Positions 28,971 to 38,349 of a stretch of 64,000 nucleotides of DNA are shown here, piece by piece (the first letter of the stretch is position 1; each line of letters opens with the position of its first letter). The notes beneath the pieces are model-generated. The model was given only the letters and a program-made list of their open reading frames with translations, had not been told where the DNA came from and made no database searches. Origin of the DNA: Actinomadura kijaniata NBRC 14229 (lineage in GTDB: Bacteria; Actinomycetota; Actinomycetes; Streptosporangiales; Streptosporangiaceae); contig NZ_BCQR01000029.1 of the NCBI RefSeq assembly GCF_001552175.1, positions 23,021-87,020 on the forward strand, written 5' to 3'. The position numbers and the translations under genes were made by a program.

Positions 28971-30590
28971 TCACTCAGGTGGCGGTTCGTGACGCAGCAC
29001 ACGTAGCGCGTCGCGCAGCCCCTGCGGATCGTGACCGTGCCGCTCCAGCACGTCGATCAGCCTGTGGAGGATCTCGTGGCGCTCGTAGCCGACGTCCAGC
29101 AGCGCCTGGGCGGTCTCCCACAGCTGCGGCGGGTCGCCGTCCCACAACCGCCCGGCGAGCCGCTCGTGGGCGTCCAGGTGGGCCTCGTCGGCGCCGGGGT
29201 GCTCGAACTCCAGCAGGATGCGGCGGTCGCCGGGGTCGCCGGGGTCGAGCTTGGTCAGATCGACCCTGCCGTGCTTGCCGTGCCGTCCCGGCAGCCGGTG
29301 CGTCCCCGACAGGAACGGCAGCGTGAACGCCCGCCGGGGCAGCGCCTCCAGGTCCCCGTCCGGCAGCAGCCGGTCCACGATCTCCCGGTCCAGCCCGAAC
29401 GCCGACGGGTCGCGGTAGGACTCGGCGAACTTGGCGGTGGCGTCCCAGACGGCGTCGAGCGTCGCGCGCACGCCCTCCTCGGGCAGCCCGGTGCGCTTGC
29501 CCGCCCACCGCACCCACGCCGCCAGCACGTGCGGCACGGCCTCCTGCTCGGCCCTGGACAGCAGCACCTTGCGCGGCAGCCAGTCCAGCAGGAACATCTC
29601 GGCCTTCAGCGGCGACACCCGCAGCGGCCGCCCGAAGTCGTGGGCGCACCCGTAGTCGATGATCCGGTCCACGCAGCGGCTGGCCGCCGACCGGTCCGAC
29701 AGCTCCTCGGCCTCGTCGGACGCCAGGAACCGCGCGGCGAGCGTGGCGCGCCGGTCGTGGCCGTGCACGGCGGGCGCCGGGACCCTGCCGCCGGGCGGCA
29801 GCGCCCGCACCCGCGACCGCACGAACGCGTGGTAGGAGCCGAAGTTCTCGTTGACCGGCGGGTCGTCGACGGCGTCGGTGCGTTCCAGCGCCCGTTGCAG
29901 CAGCGCCCGCGTGTCGCGCGGATCGACCTCCTCGAACCGCATCAGCGGGTTCTCGCGGCTCTCCCGGCGGCAGTGCTCCAGCAGCTTGTCCACCCGCGAC
30001 GACACCCACGCGTCGCGCACCATCCCCGGCGCGGGCGGGCGGCCCGAACGCGCCGGGGCGTTCGGCACCGGCTCGGCCTTGTTGCGGTCCACCAGGACCA
30101 CCAGCGCGTGCCGGTCGGCCCCGCCGTAGGTGAACGTGCACACGACCGACTCCTGGTCGCCGTACACGTCGCGGGAGACGTAACACTGCTCGGGGGTGAC
30201 CATGCCGACGTGCTCGGCCCAGCCGGGGCGGGCGACGCCGCGTTCCATCAGCTCCAGCGCGGCCTGCTCGGCGAGGACCTCCTGCCGCCGGGTGCCGAGG
30301 TTGGCGATCCCGGTGAGCAGCGCCAGGGCGGCGGGCGTCCCGGCCCGCGCGGCGTGCCCGATCAGCGCCTCGCCGATGACCTCCTCGACGTCCCCGCCCG
30401 GCATCCGGTGCCCCCACCACGACCCGAGGATCTCGCTGACGATCAGCTCGGCGTCCAGCGGGGAGCGCACGGCCAGCAGCTCGCGGGCGTGCCGCAGCAT
30501 CCCGTCGAAGATCGCCGAGACCTCGCCGGGGGGCTCGCGGCGATCCCGCGCGGGGTCGCCGGAGGAACGGCGGGGGCTGCGCGAACTCAC
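28971..30590 (-). CDS. Conserved hypothetical protein with DUF1841-like C-terminus
   Basis: A 539-residue soluble protein. The C-terminal part (ILLEFEHPGADEAHLDAHER and the following LWETAQALLDVGYERHEILH) resembles DUF1841. The rest is mostly helical with many Arg, Leu and Asp residues and no recognised catalytic motif. It contains one region with a short Cys/Tyr motif (TPEQCYVSRDVYGDQE). GTG at 30590 follows AGAGG directly; an internal start such as the ATG near residue 31 is possible. It lies upstream of the two TY-Chap/SseB genes on the same strand, about 100 bases away. Confidence 0.65.
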   Translation of the reverse strand: MSSRSPRRSSGDPARDRREPPGEVSAIFDGMLRHARELLAVRSPLDAELIVSEILGSWWGHRMPGGDVEEVIGEALIGHAARAGTPAALALLTGIANLGTRRQEVLAEQAALELMERGVARPGWAEHVGMVTPEQCYVSRDVYGDQESVVCTFTYGGADRHALVVLVDRNKAEPVPNAPARSGRPPAPGMVRDAWVSSRVDKLLEHCRRESRENPLMRFEEVDPRDTRALLQRALERTDAVDDPPVNENFGSYHAFVRSRVRALPPGGRVPAPAVHGHDRRATLAARFLASDEAEELSDRSAASRCVDRIIDYGCAHDFGRPLRVSPLKAEMFLLDWLPRKVLLSRAEQEAVPHVLAAWVRWAGKRTGLPEEGVRATLDAVWDATAKFAESYRDPSAFGLDREIVDRLLPDGDLEALPRRAFTLPFLSGTHRLPGRHGKHGRVDLTKLDPGDPGDRRILLEFEHPGADEAHLDAHERLAGRLWDGDPPQLWETAQALLDVGYERHEILHRLIDVLERHGHDPQGLRDALRVLRHEPPPE

Positions 30591-30671
30591 CTCTATAGCT
30601 TCGCAGATCCGTCGCCGGGCGTTGCCCAGGACGCCGCCGTGCGGCCGAATTGGGACGGATCGCGACAGTCG

Positions 30672-30989
30672 TCAGCCGTCGACGCCGCCCTTCCCGGTGC
30701 CGCCGGCGCCGCCGTCCGCGCGGTGCGGGACGTGCCCGGGCAGCGCACCGCCCCAGGGCCCGGCCGCCCGCCCCGACGGGGGCTCGGACTTGACCATGCC
30801 GATCAGGTGCTCACGCGCCATACGCTCCACCAGTGCCGGGGTGGGGTTGACGCCCAGATGGGTCATGACGGCCTGAACGTCGGCGACGCATCGCTCGACG
30901 GCGTCCACGGTGAAGGTCATGAACTCGGCCGCCAGCCGCCGGGCGAGCACCTGGCGTGTCTCGCTCCGGTGGTCGGCCAATGCAGGCAT
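30672..30989 (-). CDS. Three-helix-bundle dimerization domain protein
   Basis: A 105-residue small protein. The helical core (RQVLARRLAAEFMTFTVDAV, then VQAVMTHLGVNPTPALVERM and AREHLIGMVKSEPP) matches small actinobacterial proteins described as having a three-helix-bundle dimerization domain. The C-terminal 35 residues are Gly/Pro-rich and probably unstructured. Function unknown; it lies in a gap between two unrelated minus-strand groups. Upstream, an imperfect GC hairpin (CCGGCGG at 31017-31023 with CCGCCGG at 31034-31040) could affect its leader. Confidence 0.65.
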   Translation of the reverse strand: MPALADHRSETRQVLARRLAAEFMTFTVDAVERCVADVQAVMTHLGVNPTPALVERMAREHLIGMVKSEPPSGRAAGPWGGALPGHVPHRADGGAGGTGKGGVDG

Positions 30990-31164
30990 CAGCGCACTAC
31001 CTCCGCGCCGCAGGGACCGGCGGACGGAATGGACCGCCGGGTCAAGGCGCCGACCCCGATCGGAGGCCGCCGGGTCCGCGCCTCGTGCTCATTCCAACCC
31101 TTTCCCCGGCAGAGTCAAGACCTCCCCAGGTCGGGACCAGAAGATTCCACATAGTGTTCGCCGG

Positions 31165-31830
31165 TCACTCTCCCGGTGGTCCCTCCAGCCACCCCCGGTG
31201 GTGGCGTGCCGCCCAGTCGCGGCCGACCCTCCCGGACCACATGCCGGCCAGCGCCCCGCGGTCCCGCGACGCCTCCCACAGGTGCCCGGCGGTCACGACC
31301 AGCACGGCCAGGAACAGCCAGTCGTGCACGAACGTCGCGCCCGTCCGCCACCGGTCGGGGAACGGCCCCGGAAACGCCATGATCGCCCCGGTGCCCAGCA
31401 GCACCAGCACCGCGCCCGCGGTGAACGCCGCGTTCAGCTTCTGCCCGGCGTTGAACTTGCCGACCGGCAGCACGCCCCGCCCGCCGACCGTCGCGCGCCG
31501 GTCGCGCCGCCGCAGCCACGCCCAGTCGTGCGGCGCGAACCGGTCCAGCCGCCGCAGGTCCGCCCGGAACGCCCGCGACGCCAGCCCCAGCAGCACCGGC
31601 GCCGGCAGCGCGAACCCGCACCACAGGTGCACCGTCTTGACCAAGCCGCGCCGCCCCACCGCAGCCGACAGGGGCGGGAAGTACAGCAGCGCCGCCGTCA
31701 CCAGGCACCCGAGCATCAGCAGCGCCAGCGCGTGGTGGACCCACCGTTCGGCCCGCGTGAACCGCTCGATCAGCTCAGGTGGGCCGGTCGTCGCGTCCGT
31801 TGGACCGCCCGACCCACGCGTCGACGTCAT
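31165..31830 (-). CDS. Membrane cytochrome b subunit (cytochrome b561/FdnI-like)
   Basis: A 221-residue integral membrane protein with four predicted helices. Likely haem-ligand histidines are in RWVHHALALLML (helix 1), KTVHLWCGF (helix 2), and FVHDWLFLAVL and VTAGHLWEA (last helix). The family passes electrons between quinones and a partner oxidoreductase. Its ATG at 31830 lies 56 bases inside the preceding molybdopterin gene, so the two are co-expressed and probably form one enzyme, in the manner of MsrPQ/YedYZ. Confidence 0.85.
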   Translation of the reverse strand: MTSTRGSGGPTDATTGPPELIERFTRAERWVHHALALLMLGCLVTAALLYFPPLSAAVGRRGLVKTVHLWCGFALPAPVLLGLASRAFRADLRRLDRFAPHDWAWLRRRDRRATVGGRGVLPVGKFNAGQKLNAAFTAGAVLVLLGTGAIMAFPGPFPDRWRTGATFVHDWLFLAVLVVTAGHLWEASRDRGALAGMWSGRVGRDWAARHHRGWLEGPPGE

Positions 31831-32467
31831 ATCCGCGTTCCTCCCAGTACCCGGGCACCACGCGGTCGACGACCTCGATCCCGCCCAGCCACTTGAGCGA
31901 CTTGTAGCCGTACATCGGCGCCACCAGCAGCCGCACCGGCCCGCCGTGGTCGTGGCCGACCGGCCCGTCCCGCATCCCCGTCGCCACCAGCACGTCGCGC
32001 CGCCGCGCCTGCTCCAGCGTCAGCGACTCGGTGTAGACCCCGTCGAACGACCGGAACAGCACCGCCCGCGCCCGCGCCGACGCCCCGACCGCGTCCAGCA
32101 GGTCCGGCAGCGCCACCCCCGACCACGCCACGTCCGGCACCCGCCACCCGGTCACGCACTGGAAGTCCCGCGTGATCCGCGTCTGCGGCAGCCGCGCCAG
32201 GTCCGCCATCGCGAACGCGCGCGGCCGCTCCACCAGCCCGCCCACCGTGATCCGGTGCTCGGCGGCCGACCGCCGCCGCACCGACGGCACCACCGAGTAG
32301 AACCGGAACCCGCCCGCCGCCGGCAGCAGGTCGCCCAGCGGCGCGACCGGCGCGACCGCCCGGTTCACGCCGTCCTGCACCGACGCGCCCACCACGACCC
32401 CGACCGCGCCGAGCCCGAGCATCCCCAGCACCACGCGCCGCCCGACGGGCCGCCCAGCTTCGTCCAC
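31775..32467 (-). CDS. Tat-exported molybdopterin-dependent oxidoreductase (sulfite oxidase fold)
   Basis: About 230 residues. A twin-arginine motif (GRRVVLGMLG, R10 and R11 from the chosen start) and a hydrophobic stretch suggest Tat export. C104 in RDFQCVTGW is the molybdenum-ligand cysteine of the SUOX fold; LLVAPMYGYKSLKWLGG is the other signature. The domain is close to MsrP/YedY-like enzymes, which reduce methionine sulfoxide or related S/N-oxides, rather than true sulfite oxidase dimers. GTG at 32467 was chosen, with GGGGG just upstream; an in-frame GTG at 32503 is possible. It overlaps the cytochrome b gene. Confidence 0.85.
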   Translation of the reverse strand: MDEAGRPVGRRVVLGMLGLGAVGVVVGASVQDGVNRAVAPVAPLGDLLPAAGGFRFYSVVPSVRRRSAAEHRITVGGLVERPRAFAMADLARLPQTRITRDFQCVTGWRVPDVAWSGVALPDLLDAVGASARARAVLFRSFDGVYTESLTLEQARRRDVLVATGMRDGPVGHDHGGPVRLLVAPMYGYKSLKWLGGIEVVDRVVPGYWEERGYDVDAWVGRSNGRDDRPT

Positions 32468-32540
32468 ACCCCCATCACAACACCACGGGCCCCCGCCCGC
32501 CACGCCCAGACCCCGCCGGTAAGACTTCCGTCAGATCTGA

Positions 32541-32730
32541 TCCGTCAGATCCAAGCTGTCGCGCACGCACGCGCTGCCCGGCTTCGGCAGGCGGAAGGCG
32601 CAGATCTTCCTGGCGCTGCCGGGCAAGCGGTACGGCGTGCGGCCCGAGGCGCCGGCGAAGGTGCGGGCGTTCGAGCAGGAGGCCGAGGCCGCCGCCAAGG
32701 CGGCGAAGGCCGAGAAGGCCGCCGCCGGGT
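32541..32730 (+). pseudogene. Remnant of an HhH-GPD-type base-excision DNA repair gene
   Basis: Read in the frame containing 32565, the DNA gives HALPGFGRRKAQIFLALPGK, then RYGVRPE, then VRAFEQEAEAAAKAAKA. These are the C-terminal motifs of the actinobacterial HhH-GPD-type base-excision repair protein. The whole N-terminal part is gone: the frame is closed by TGA at 32538. About 20-25 residues normally found between GVRPE and the final helix are also missing. The left edge coincides with a direct repeat CCGTCAGATC (32528-32537 and 32542-32551). The reading frame then drifts to meaningless sequence up to 32968, with no other gene in that stretch. Confidence 0.65.
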
Positions 32731-32968
32731 GGTCCGGAGGTTCTTTACCCCTTCTTTGCCGACCGGGGCGGACCGGCGCACGACACTGGGACGCGACGCG
32801 ACACAGATGTCCGTCAGCCCTTCCGTCCACGGCCAACCATCGGGATGATGAGAACCTGACTCCGACCGGTGTTGTGATGGAGGCGGGAGCGCTAGCCTGC
32901 TCCCATTCACGCATAGTGATGAAAACTTGCCGCGCGGTGCGGAACCCCCTGGGGCGGAGGTGTTGTCC

Positions 32969-35173
32969 ATGAGCACCGAGACGTCCGTTCCGCATCCCCG
33001 GACCTCTGCGGTGGAGGGCCCAGACATGGACGCGTTCGACGACGCCCTGTACTCCGCCCTCATGAAGCAGGCCCCCGCGGGGATCGCGTACTTCGACACG
33101 GAGCTGCGCTGCCGCCGCGCCGGCGAGGCGCTGGCCGGGCTGCTCGGCGTGTCCGGCGCCGGCCTGGAGCGCCACACCCCCGCCCAGGCGCTGCCCGAGG
33201 CCCTGGCCGCCGAGGTCGAGGCCGCGCTGCGCGAGGTCCTGGCGGGCGAGGGCGCGCCGCTGGAGACCGACCTGATCGTCTCCGCGGGGGCCGACAAGCC
33301 CGCCGACACCGAGAATCCCGAGCACGCCGAGCACGCCGGGAACGCCGGCGGTGGCGGCCTCGCCGCGCCGCTGCCCCTCGGCACCGCCGGCGGCCTCGGC
33401 CCCGGCGACCGCGTCCTGTCGTGCCTGTGGCTGCCGGTCCGCGCCGCCGACGGCGCCGTGCGCGGCGTCGCGCTGACCGCCCACGACGTCACCGAGCGCC
33501 GCCGCGCCGAGGAGATCATCCGCCGCAAGGAGCAGCGGTACCGCTCCCTGGTCGAGGCCTCCTCCCAGGTCGTGTGGGTGACCGGCCCGGACGGGCGGCC
33601 GCTGGACGACGCCCCCGAGTGGCGCGCCATCACCGGCCAGACCCCCGAGGACTACGCCGCCGGCGGCTGGCTCGCGGTCGTCCACGGCGACGACCGCGCC
33701 CGCGTCGAGGCGATCTGGAACGAGTGCGTCGCCGACGAGCGCGTCTTCGAGACCGGCTACCGCATCCGCACCCGGTCCGGCGGCCACCGCCACTTCGACG
33801 TGCGCGCCGTCCCGATCCGCCAGGGCGACGAGGTCATCGAGTGGGTCGGCGCCAACACCGACGTGACCGGGCAGAAGGAGGCCGAGGAGATGCGCGGCCG
33901 CCTCACCGAGCAGCTGTCGGCCGCCGCGCTGCGCACCGCCCGCCTCCAGCAGGCCACCTCCATGCTCGCCGAGGCGCTCACCGTCTCCCAGGTCGTCCAG
34001 GTGATCACCGAGGTCGGCCGGTCGGCGATCGGCGCCGACTACTCGGCGGTGGCGCTGCTGGACGACGACAAGCTGCGGCTGTCGATCGTCACCCCGTCGC
34101 CGCCCGGCGGCGAGACGGCCCCGCGCCCGGCCACCCGCGACGACATCCGGGTCAGTGACCAGACGGTCATGTCGGTCGCGGTCCGCGAGTCCCGCCCGTT
34201 CCTGGCCCAGCACCCCGACGAGCTGCGCCTCCAGCTGGGCCGCGACGAGGCCGAGCTGTTCACCCAGCACAACGAGGAACGCGCCTGGGTCGGCCTGCCC
34301 CTGCTGGCCGCCGGGGCCCCGATCGGCGCGCTGCGGTTCTCCTTCACCCGCCCCCGCGAGATCACCGAGGAGGAGCGCGTCTTCCTGGAGGCCCTCGCCG
34401 GCCAGTGCGCCCTGGCCGTCGAACGCGCCCTGCTGTTCGAACGCGAGCACAAGACCGCCGAGGAGCTCCAGCGCAGCCTGCTGCCCACCGCCCTGCCGCA
34501 GCTGCCCGGCATGGTGCTGGCCGCCCGCTACAACCCCGCCACCCGCCACGTGCAGGTCGGCGGCGACTGGTACGACGTGTTCCGCCTCCCCGACGACCGC
34601 CTGGCCGTCGCGGCGGGCGACGTCATGGGCAAGGGCGTGCTCGCCGCCGCCGGGATGGGCCGCGTCCGCAACGCCCTGCGCGCCCTGGCCCTCAACGACC
34701 CCCGCCCCGCCGCCGTCCTGGCCGGGCTGGACCGCCTGTTCAGCGCCACCGAGGACGAGGAGCAGTTCACGACCGTCGCCTACGCGGTCATCGACCCCGA
34801 GACCGGCCAGGGCGCCTTCAGCAACGCCGGTCACCCGCCACCCCTGCTGATCTCCCCGGACGCCCCCGCCCGCGTCTCCACCAACGAGCCGGGAACCCCG
34901 CTCGGCTGGCCCTCGCAGCGCCAGCAGACAAGTTTTTCCATCGAAACCGGCAACACTGTGGTCTTCTATTCCGATGGACTTGTGGAGAACCGTAGGCGTG
35001 GGGTGGACGCCGGGCTGGAGGAACTGGTCTCCGTCGCGGCCGACGCCCCACCTGAAGTGGTAGGAGATCCGGAAAGACTCGTCGACTTCCTGGTCGATCG
35101 GATGCTTGCGGGTTACGAGCAAGTTGACGATGTGACCGTACTCGCCCTGCACGTCCCGCCGAAGACCGTTTGA
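32969..35173 (+). CDS. PAS-PAS-GAF SpoIIE-type serine/threonine phosphatase
   Basis: A 734-residue signalling protein. A PAS domain at about 20-160, a second PAS at about 185-310 (YRSLVEASSQVVWVTGPDG), a GAF at about 323-485 (RSAIGADYSAVALL) and a PP2C/SpoIIE catalytic domain from about 491 (QRSLLPTALPQLPGM, GDWYDVF, AAGDVMGKG, VFYSDGLVENR). The usual target is an anti-anti-sigma factor, so it belongs to a partner-switching stress pathway; no rsb-type partner is in the window. ATG 32969 has CGGAGG 8 bases upstream. From about 34930 onward the codons shift to many A/T third positions, unlike the rest of the gene. Lies directly upstream of hrdB. Confidence 0.93.
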   Translation: MSTETSVPHPRTSAVEGPDMDAFDDALYSALMKQAPAGIAYFDTELRCRRAGEALAGLLGVSGAGLERHTPAQALPEALAAEVEAALREVLAGEGAPLETDLIVSAGADKPADTENPEHAEHAGNAGGGGLAAPLPLGTAGGLGPGDRVLSCLWLPVRAADGAVRGVALTAHDVTERRRAEEIIRRKEQRYRSLVEASSQVVWVTGPDGRPLDDAPEWRAITGQTPEDYAAGGWLAVVHGDDRARVEAIWNECVADERVFETGYRIRTRSGGHRHFDVRAVPIRQGDEVIEWVGANTDVTGQKEAEEMRGRLTEQLSAAALRTARLQQATSMLAEALTVSQVVQVITEVGRSAIGADYSAVALLDDDKLRLSIVTPSPPGGETAPRPATRDDIRVSDQTVMSVAVRESRPFLAQHPDELRLQLGRDEAELFTQHNEERAWVGLPLLAAGAPIGALRFSFTRPREITEEERVFLEALAGQCALAVERALLFEREHKTAEELQRSLLPTALPQLPGMVLAARYNPATRHVQVGGDWYDVFRLPDDRLAVAAGDVMGKGVLAAAGMGRVRNALRALALNDPRPAAVLAGLDRLFSATEDEEQFTTVAYAVIDPETGQGAFSNAGHPPPLLISPDAPARVSTNEPGTPLGWPSQRQQTSFSIETGNTVVFYSDGLVENRRRGVDAGLEELVSVAADAPPEVVGDPERLVDFLVDRMLAGYEQVDDVTVLALHVPPKTV

Positions 35174-35278
35174 GGCCCGTTCGAACCCCGCCGTGGAGCG
35201 CGAAGAGACGGTGTAGTACGTACGAAGGACCGCCCAGCGCCCTCTAAGGTGGAGTGTTACCGGGTTGGACTACGAAGC

Positions 35279-35304
35279 GGAATGCGCAGCCGTGCCAGAA
35301 TGCT
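35279..35304 (+). promoter_or_regulatory. SigR-like promoter upstream of hrdB
   Basis: GGAAT (35279-35283), 18 bases, then GCT (35302-35304) nearly matches the SigR consensus GGAAT-N18-GTT. The hrdB gene of Streptomyces is known to have a SigR-dependent promoter. A TTGACC -35-like hexamer at 35304-35309 follows but I find no well-spaced -10 for it. The 266 bases between the phosphatase stop and the hrdB start hold no gene. Confidence 0.4.
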
Positions 35305-35439
35305 TGACCCCAGTAGGAGCGGGTACGCTGCGGTCCCGCACAGGGTGGCCCCGCTCGGTGTGTGGTCCCACCCCGTGTGAGGCCGGGCCCGTCAGGGCAC
35401 TTGGGTCAACCAAGCCACACGTTCGTTCGAGAGGTATTT

Positions 35440-37050
<1,611 letters not shown>

Positions 37051-37077
37051 TCGGTACTCGCGAACGAACGTGTGACG

Positions 37078-37117
37078 GCAGGGGCCCCGTTCCGGACGAC
37101 CGGAACGGGGCCCCTGC
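37078..37117. terminator. Bidirectional hairpin between hrdB and yaaA
   Basis: Arms of 18 bases (GCAGGGGCCCCGTTCCGG and its complement) pair perfectly around a 4-base loop in the 76-base space between convergent genes, so it can serve both. Confidence 0.85.
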
Positions 37118-37126
37118 CCTTCGGGA

Positions 37127-37867
37127 TCAGCCGGGAAGGATCACGTCGAGGTGGGCGCCGTCCAGCTCGGCGGCGTACCCGAGGTCCGTCACGGCCTTGA
37201 GCAGTTCCTCGGGGGTCTCCGGGGACGCCCCGGCCTTGATCAGGTCGTGGGCGACCCTTCCCCGCGTCGCCTTGGCCATGTGGCTGACCACGGTGCGCTG
37301 GGGAACGCCGTCCAGGATGCGTTCCCGGAACACCCGCACCGCCACCGCGGGCCGGGGCGCCTTCCACGCGGCCATGTACGGGCCCGAACGCATGTCCACG
37401 ACCAGGCCGTCCGGGCGCAGCGCCTCCTTCAGGGCGGGGCGCCACACGGCCGAGACCCGGCCCTTCCCGGGCAGCGTCACGCCCATCGCCAGGCGGTAGG
37501 GCGGGATCCGGTCGGTGAGCCGCAGCGCGCCCCACAGCCCGGAGAAGATCACGATCTGCTCGGCGGCGCGTTCGAGATCCAGCTCGCCGATCGCGAGGTT
37601 GTCATAGAGCACGCCGGTGTAGAGCTCGGCCGCCGGCAGCGCCGGGGCCTCACGCAGCGCCCGGTTCCGCGCCAGGGCCTCGGCCGCCTGGCCCGCGGGC
37701 AGCCCCAGCACCTCCGGGGCGTCCCCGCGCCGGCTCACCTCCGCCAGCGCGTCCAGCATCCGTTCCCGCGTGGGACGCAGTTCCGGGAAACTGAGCGCCG
37801 CCGGGTCCAGCGGCGACCCGTCCTGCGCGACGGACTTCTTCTCCGATGGCGGCAGCAGAATGTGCAC
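37127..37867 (-). CDS. yaaA: Peroxide stress protein YaaA (DUF328)
   Basis: About 246 residues. The family start (HILLPPSEKK), the ELYTGVLYDNL and IVIFSGLWGALRLTD region and the late VVSHMAKATRGRVAHDLI motif mark YaaA/DUF328, which in E. coli limits Fenton damage by lowering free intracellular iron after peroxide stress. GTG at 37867 was preferred because it begins the conserved region and has GGGGGG four bases upstream; an in-frame GTG at 37897 adds ten residues without similarity. Convergent with hrdB. Confidence 0.92.
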   Translation of the reverse strand: MHILLPPSEKKSVAQDGSPLDPAALSFPELRPTRERMLDALAEVSRRGDAPEVLGLPAGQAAEALARNRALREAPALPAAELYTGVLYDNLAIGELDLERAAEQIVIFSGLWGALRLTDRIPPYRLAMGVTLPGKGRVSAVWRPALKEALRPDGLVVDMRSGPYMAAWKAPRPAVAVRVFRERILDGVPQRTVVSHMAKATRGRVAHDLIKAGASPETPEELLKAVTDLGYAAELDGAHLDVILPG

Positions 37868-37987
37868 GGTCCCCCCGAATCCGGTGAATACGGCCACGCT
37901 TCAACCGGGCCGCACCCCAGGATAGGAAAGGTGAACGGCGGCCATCGTCGCCGATGACCGCCGTTCCCGGATTCTTTTATGTAAGGG

Positions 37988-38218
37988 CTACCGCTCCTCG
38001 ACGGCCGCGGCCGCCGGGGTTTCGCGAAGCCGGTCGCTCTCGTCCTGAATGTCGGCCCCGTTCGCACGGAGCGCCTCTGCGTACTTGCGTCCGTGGTGGG
38101 CGCAGAACAGAAGGTCGCCGCCGCCTACAAGGACTGCTCGGACGTAGGCCTGGGCGCCGCAACGGTCGCAACGGTCGGCGACGGTCAACGGCTTGGTCGG
38201 GGCAAGGGCTCCAGTCAC
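37988..38218 (-). CDS. DUF7455 small zinc-ribbon-like protein
   Basis: A 76-residue protein of the DUF7455 group that occurs next to hrdB in actinomycetes. TVADRCDRCGAQAYVRA and LLFCAHHGRKYAEAL supply a CxxC and a CxHH pair that could bind zinc. GTG at 38218 has GAGGAAGG five bases upstream; a longer frame to 38320 would start in the promoter. Function unknown; its place between hrdB and parE is conserved in the group. Confidence 0.88.
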   Translation of the reverse strand: MTGALAPTKPLTVADRCDRCGAQAYVRAVLVGGGDLLFCAHHGRKYAEALRANGADIQDESDRLRETPAAAAVEER

Positions 38219-38349
38219 GGCACCTTCCTCATGCTCGGGGTCGGTACTTAGGACAACATCTAACCCGACCAGGACGTTCCCAACCTGGTTCCGCGTACGC
38301 CCAGAGCAGAATGCGGCCAATAGTGACCGAGGTCACACTCATTCGGGGG

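Noticed and set aside
28881..28974. Longer N-terminus for the 471-residue TY-Chap/SseB protein
   Set aside because: The added residues do not align with the paralogue, and a GGGAG ribosome site lies after the longer start.
31017..31040. CCGGCGG...CCGCCGG hairpin as a riboswitch or terminator
   Set aside because: Arms are short, the loop is unremarkable and no T run follows; such pairs occur often by chance at this GC content.
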